Source: an uncultured Erysipelotrichaceae bacterium
Lineage (GTDB): Bacteria; Bacillota_I; Bacilli_A; Erysipelotrichales; Erysipelotrichaceae
DNA: 5,278 nt
NCBI GenBank assembly: GCA_902795905.1
Contig: CADBMY010000011.1
Location: 1-5,278, forward strand
Reading direction: 5' to 3'
The notes under the pieces are model-generated. The model saw only the letters and a list, made by a program, of their open reading frames with translations, made no database searches and was not told the DNA's origin. The number at the start of each line of letters is the position of its first letter. The stretch's first letter is position 1. Below, in pieces: positions 3,907 through 5,278 of this stretch. The translations under genes were made by a program, and so were the position numbers.

Positions 3907-5278
3907 CAGTTACCGGCAGCCGCATTCAAAGCAGCTTTGACCATTGCATTCACGGAACTGCTGGTCCATGTAGCACTGGTTACCGTACTCAGTTCCGTAT
4001 CCAGCGTAGCACCCTTAAACGCATTGAGAGAACGCTTGCTGGTAGCCGTATCACCGACACCTTCCGTATCACCGAAGTTCTTCAGCACGACCTTGGCAAC
4101 ACTCTGTGTCGCAAGATCGACCGTGATCTCCAGCTCATTGCGGGAATATTCATGACCGCTGGAAGAAGCAATACCATCGGGATCGATCAGACCGAAACCG
4201 TCAGCACTGACATGATAGACTGCCGTACTGCCGTCATTGGAGATCTCTTCGACCTCTACCTTGTACTGATCATCACCGGCATCTGCAGAAGCAGGTGCAG
4301 CAGCAGGAACTTTCTCCTCAGCGATAGCACCGACACCGAGAGCGACCAGAGACAGACATCCGCCGATGATCAGAACTTTGTTTCTGATCTTTGTGAAGTC
4401 CTTGATCTGGCTGCCTTCCATGATCTTGTCGATCGCAGGTGTCATCATGTTCATCAGCAGGATCGAGTACAGAACACCGTCAGGCATGTTGGAACGCAGA
4501 CGGAAGATCACTGTCAGCACAGCAGCACCGATGGCGAAGATCACTCTGCCGGCGATCGTCACCGGTGAAGTTACCGGATCAGTCATCATGAAGACACCGC
4601 CGAAGAGAACACCGCCGGCCAGAACATGGAACAGCGGATACCAGAGACCGCGTCCGTGCATCAGGCCGATCACCAGGGTGATCACAAACACACCGCAGAT
4701 ATAGAAGACTGTTGTCTGCCAGTCAATATCCTTCCTCCAGATCAGGAAGGCAAAGCACAGCAGGATCAGCAGTGCACTCGTATTACCGATAACACTCGGA
4801 TACCAGCCCAGGAACATCTGTCCGAGACTGCCGAAGCCCTTATCAGCCAGGAATGTACCGAATGCCTCGTTGCTCGCCATCCAGCCGTAAGCCTTCATCG
4901 CTGCCGCCGGTGTAGCACCGGTCAGGACATCGGTATTGCTGCCGGCAAAAGTATTCATCAGGATCGCTTCGCCGAAAGCTGCGGGGTTGAAGATATTCTG
5001 TCCGAAGCCGCCGAAGACCATCTTGCCGAACAGGATCGCGATCACTGTCGCAACACCCAGAGCATAAACACTGACATTAATTGAAGACATCAGGGTCAGG
5101 ATCATACCTGTGACCCAGCCGTAAGATGTCTTGATACCGGTCAGTACATCCTGTTTTGTACACTTGTACCAGACTGCCTCTGTTGCCAGAGCACAGATGA
5201 CGGAAACCGCCATCATGATCACGACACGAAGACCTGCCGAAGCACCCAGTGTCATGGAATAATACAGCACGGAGAATA
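3906..5278 (-). CDS. rnfD: Rnf complex membrane subunit RnfD with fused C-terminal FMN-binding domain, N-terminus outside window
   Basis: The frame is open to the right edge, so the start is missing; by comparison with RnfD the first roughly 35-45 residues are lost. A GTG at 5270 is within the first helix region and not a likely start. Numbering from it: about residues 1-290 are the RnfD/NqrB membrane domain, with FGGFGQNIFNPAAFGEAIL (88-104), the flavinylation site DVLTGATPAAA (Thr120), and the C-terminal MMTDPVTSPVT, MPDGVLYSILLMNMMTPAID. The usual protein ends soon after this. Here a basic stretch (TKIRNK) leads to an extra helix (about 299-317), an Ala/Pro linker, then a domain at about 335-454 resembling the RnfG FMN domain: LEITVDLATQSVAKVVLKNF, GDTEGVGD, and TVTSATWTSSSVNAMVKAAL. 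By the positive-inside rule it should lie outside the membrane. The second flavin motif is degenerate (SAT for GAT). RnfD binds covalent FMN and belongs to the ion-pumping core. Confidence 0.95.
   Translation of the reverse strand, partial: FSVLYYSMTLGASAGLRVVIMMAVSVICALATEAVWYKCTKQDVLTGIKTSYGWVTGMILTLMSSINVSVYALGVATVIAILFGKMVFGGFGQNIFNPAAFGEAILMNTFAGSNTDVLTGATPAAAMKAYGWMASNEAFGTFLADKGFGSLGQMFLGWYPSVIGNTSALLILLCFAFLIWRKDIDWQTTVFYICGVFVITLVIGLMHGRGLWYPLFHVLAGGVLFGGVFMMTDPVTSPVTIAGRVIFAIGAAVLTVIFRLRSNMPDGVLYSILLMNMMTPAIDKIMEGSQIKDFTKIRNKVLIIGGCLSLVALGVGAIAEEKVPAAAPASADAGDDQYKVEVEEISNDGSTAVYHVSADGFGLIDPDGIASSSGHEYSRNELEITVDLATQSVAKVVLKNFGDTEGVGDTATSKRSLNAFKGATLDTELSTVTSATWTSSSVNAMVKAALNAAAGN

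Noticed and set aside
3893..3925. Longer RnfG start (MRLPVTEEG)
   Set aside because: That stretch is inside the rnfD end and has no ribosome site, while AGGAGG with 8-nt spacing points to the ATG at 3892.
3937..5084. Several plus-strand frames of 72-152 codons opposite rnfD
   Set aside because: They are antisense to a conserved, clearly coding gene, lack ribosome sites and give low-complexity or Cys/His/Arg-rich peptides without recognisable motifs.

Overview
The window looks like chromosomal DNA from an anaerobic Gram-positive bacterium (Bacillota; a gut Clostridia or Erysipelotrichia relative is my guess, but nothing here fixes the class). The reasons are an Rnf complex in the D-G-E-A-B order used by Firmicutes, strong AGGAGG-type ribosome binding sites, a tRNA with encoded CCA, and compact intrinsic terminators. 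All protein genes lie on the minus strand; only tRNA-His is on the plus strand.

Left part (1-676): a YgjP/DUF45-type metallopeptidase gene runs off the left edge on the minus strand, so its C-terminus with the expected HExxH is not visible. Its start faces a complete tRNA-His(GTG) gene on the plus strand, which has a clear sigma-70-type promoter (TTGAAA, 17 bp, TACAAT) and a hairpin terminator. Middle part (666-1510): a stand-alone SAF-domain CpaB/RcpC-type protein with an excellent Shine-Dalgarno, followed by a doubtful 24-residue micro-ORF. Its transcription converges on the tRNA terminator.

Right part (1548-5278): a tightly packed Rnf (ferredoxin:NAD+ oxidoreductase, ion-pumping) operon read right to left: rnfD (5' end outside the window), rnfG, rnfE, rnfA, a 61-residue four-cysteine membrane protein, and rnfB, closed by a strong intrinsic terminator 8 nt after the rnfB stop. 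Junctions are overlaps or gaps of a few bases, so the genes are surely co-transcribed and probably translationally coupled. rnfC is not seen and would be expected just beyond the right edge.

The Rnf operon is the item of interest because it departs from the textbook complex in four ways: RnfB is only 93 residues and lacks the two-cluster ferredoxin domain where electrons normally enter; a small membrane-anchored Cys4 protein sits between rnfA and rnfB, reminiscent of the Nqr maturation factor NqrM; RnfD carries an extra C-terminal transmembrane helix plus an RnfG-like FMN-binding domain; and RnfE ends in a 42-residue Ala/Lys-rich tail. Together they suggest an Rnf variant with a rearranged electron path. 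The sequence features are seen directly; their function is inference.
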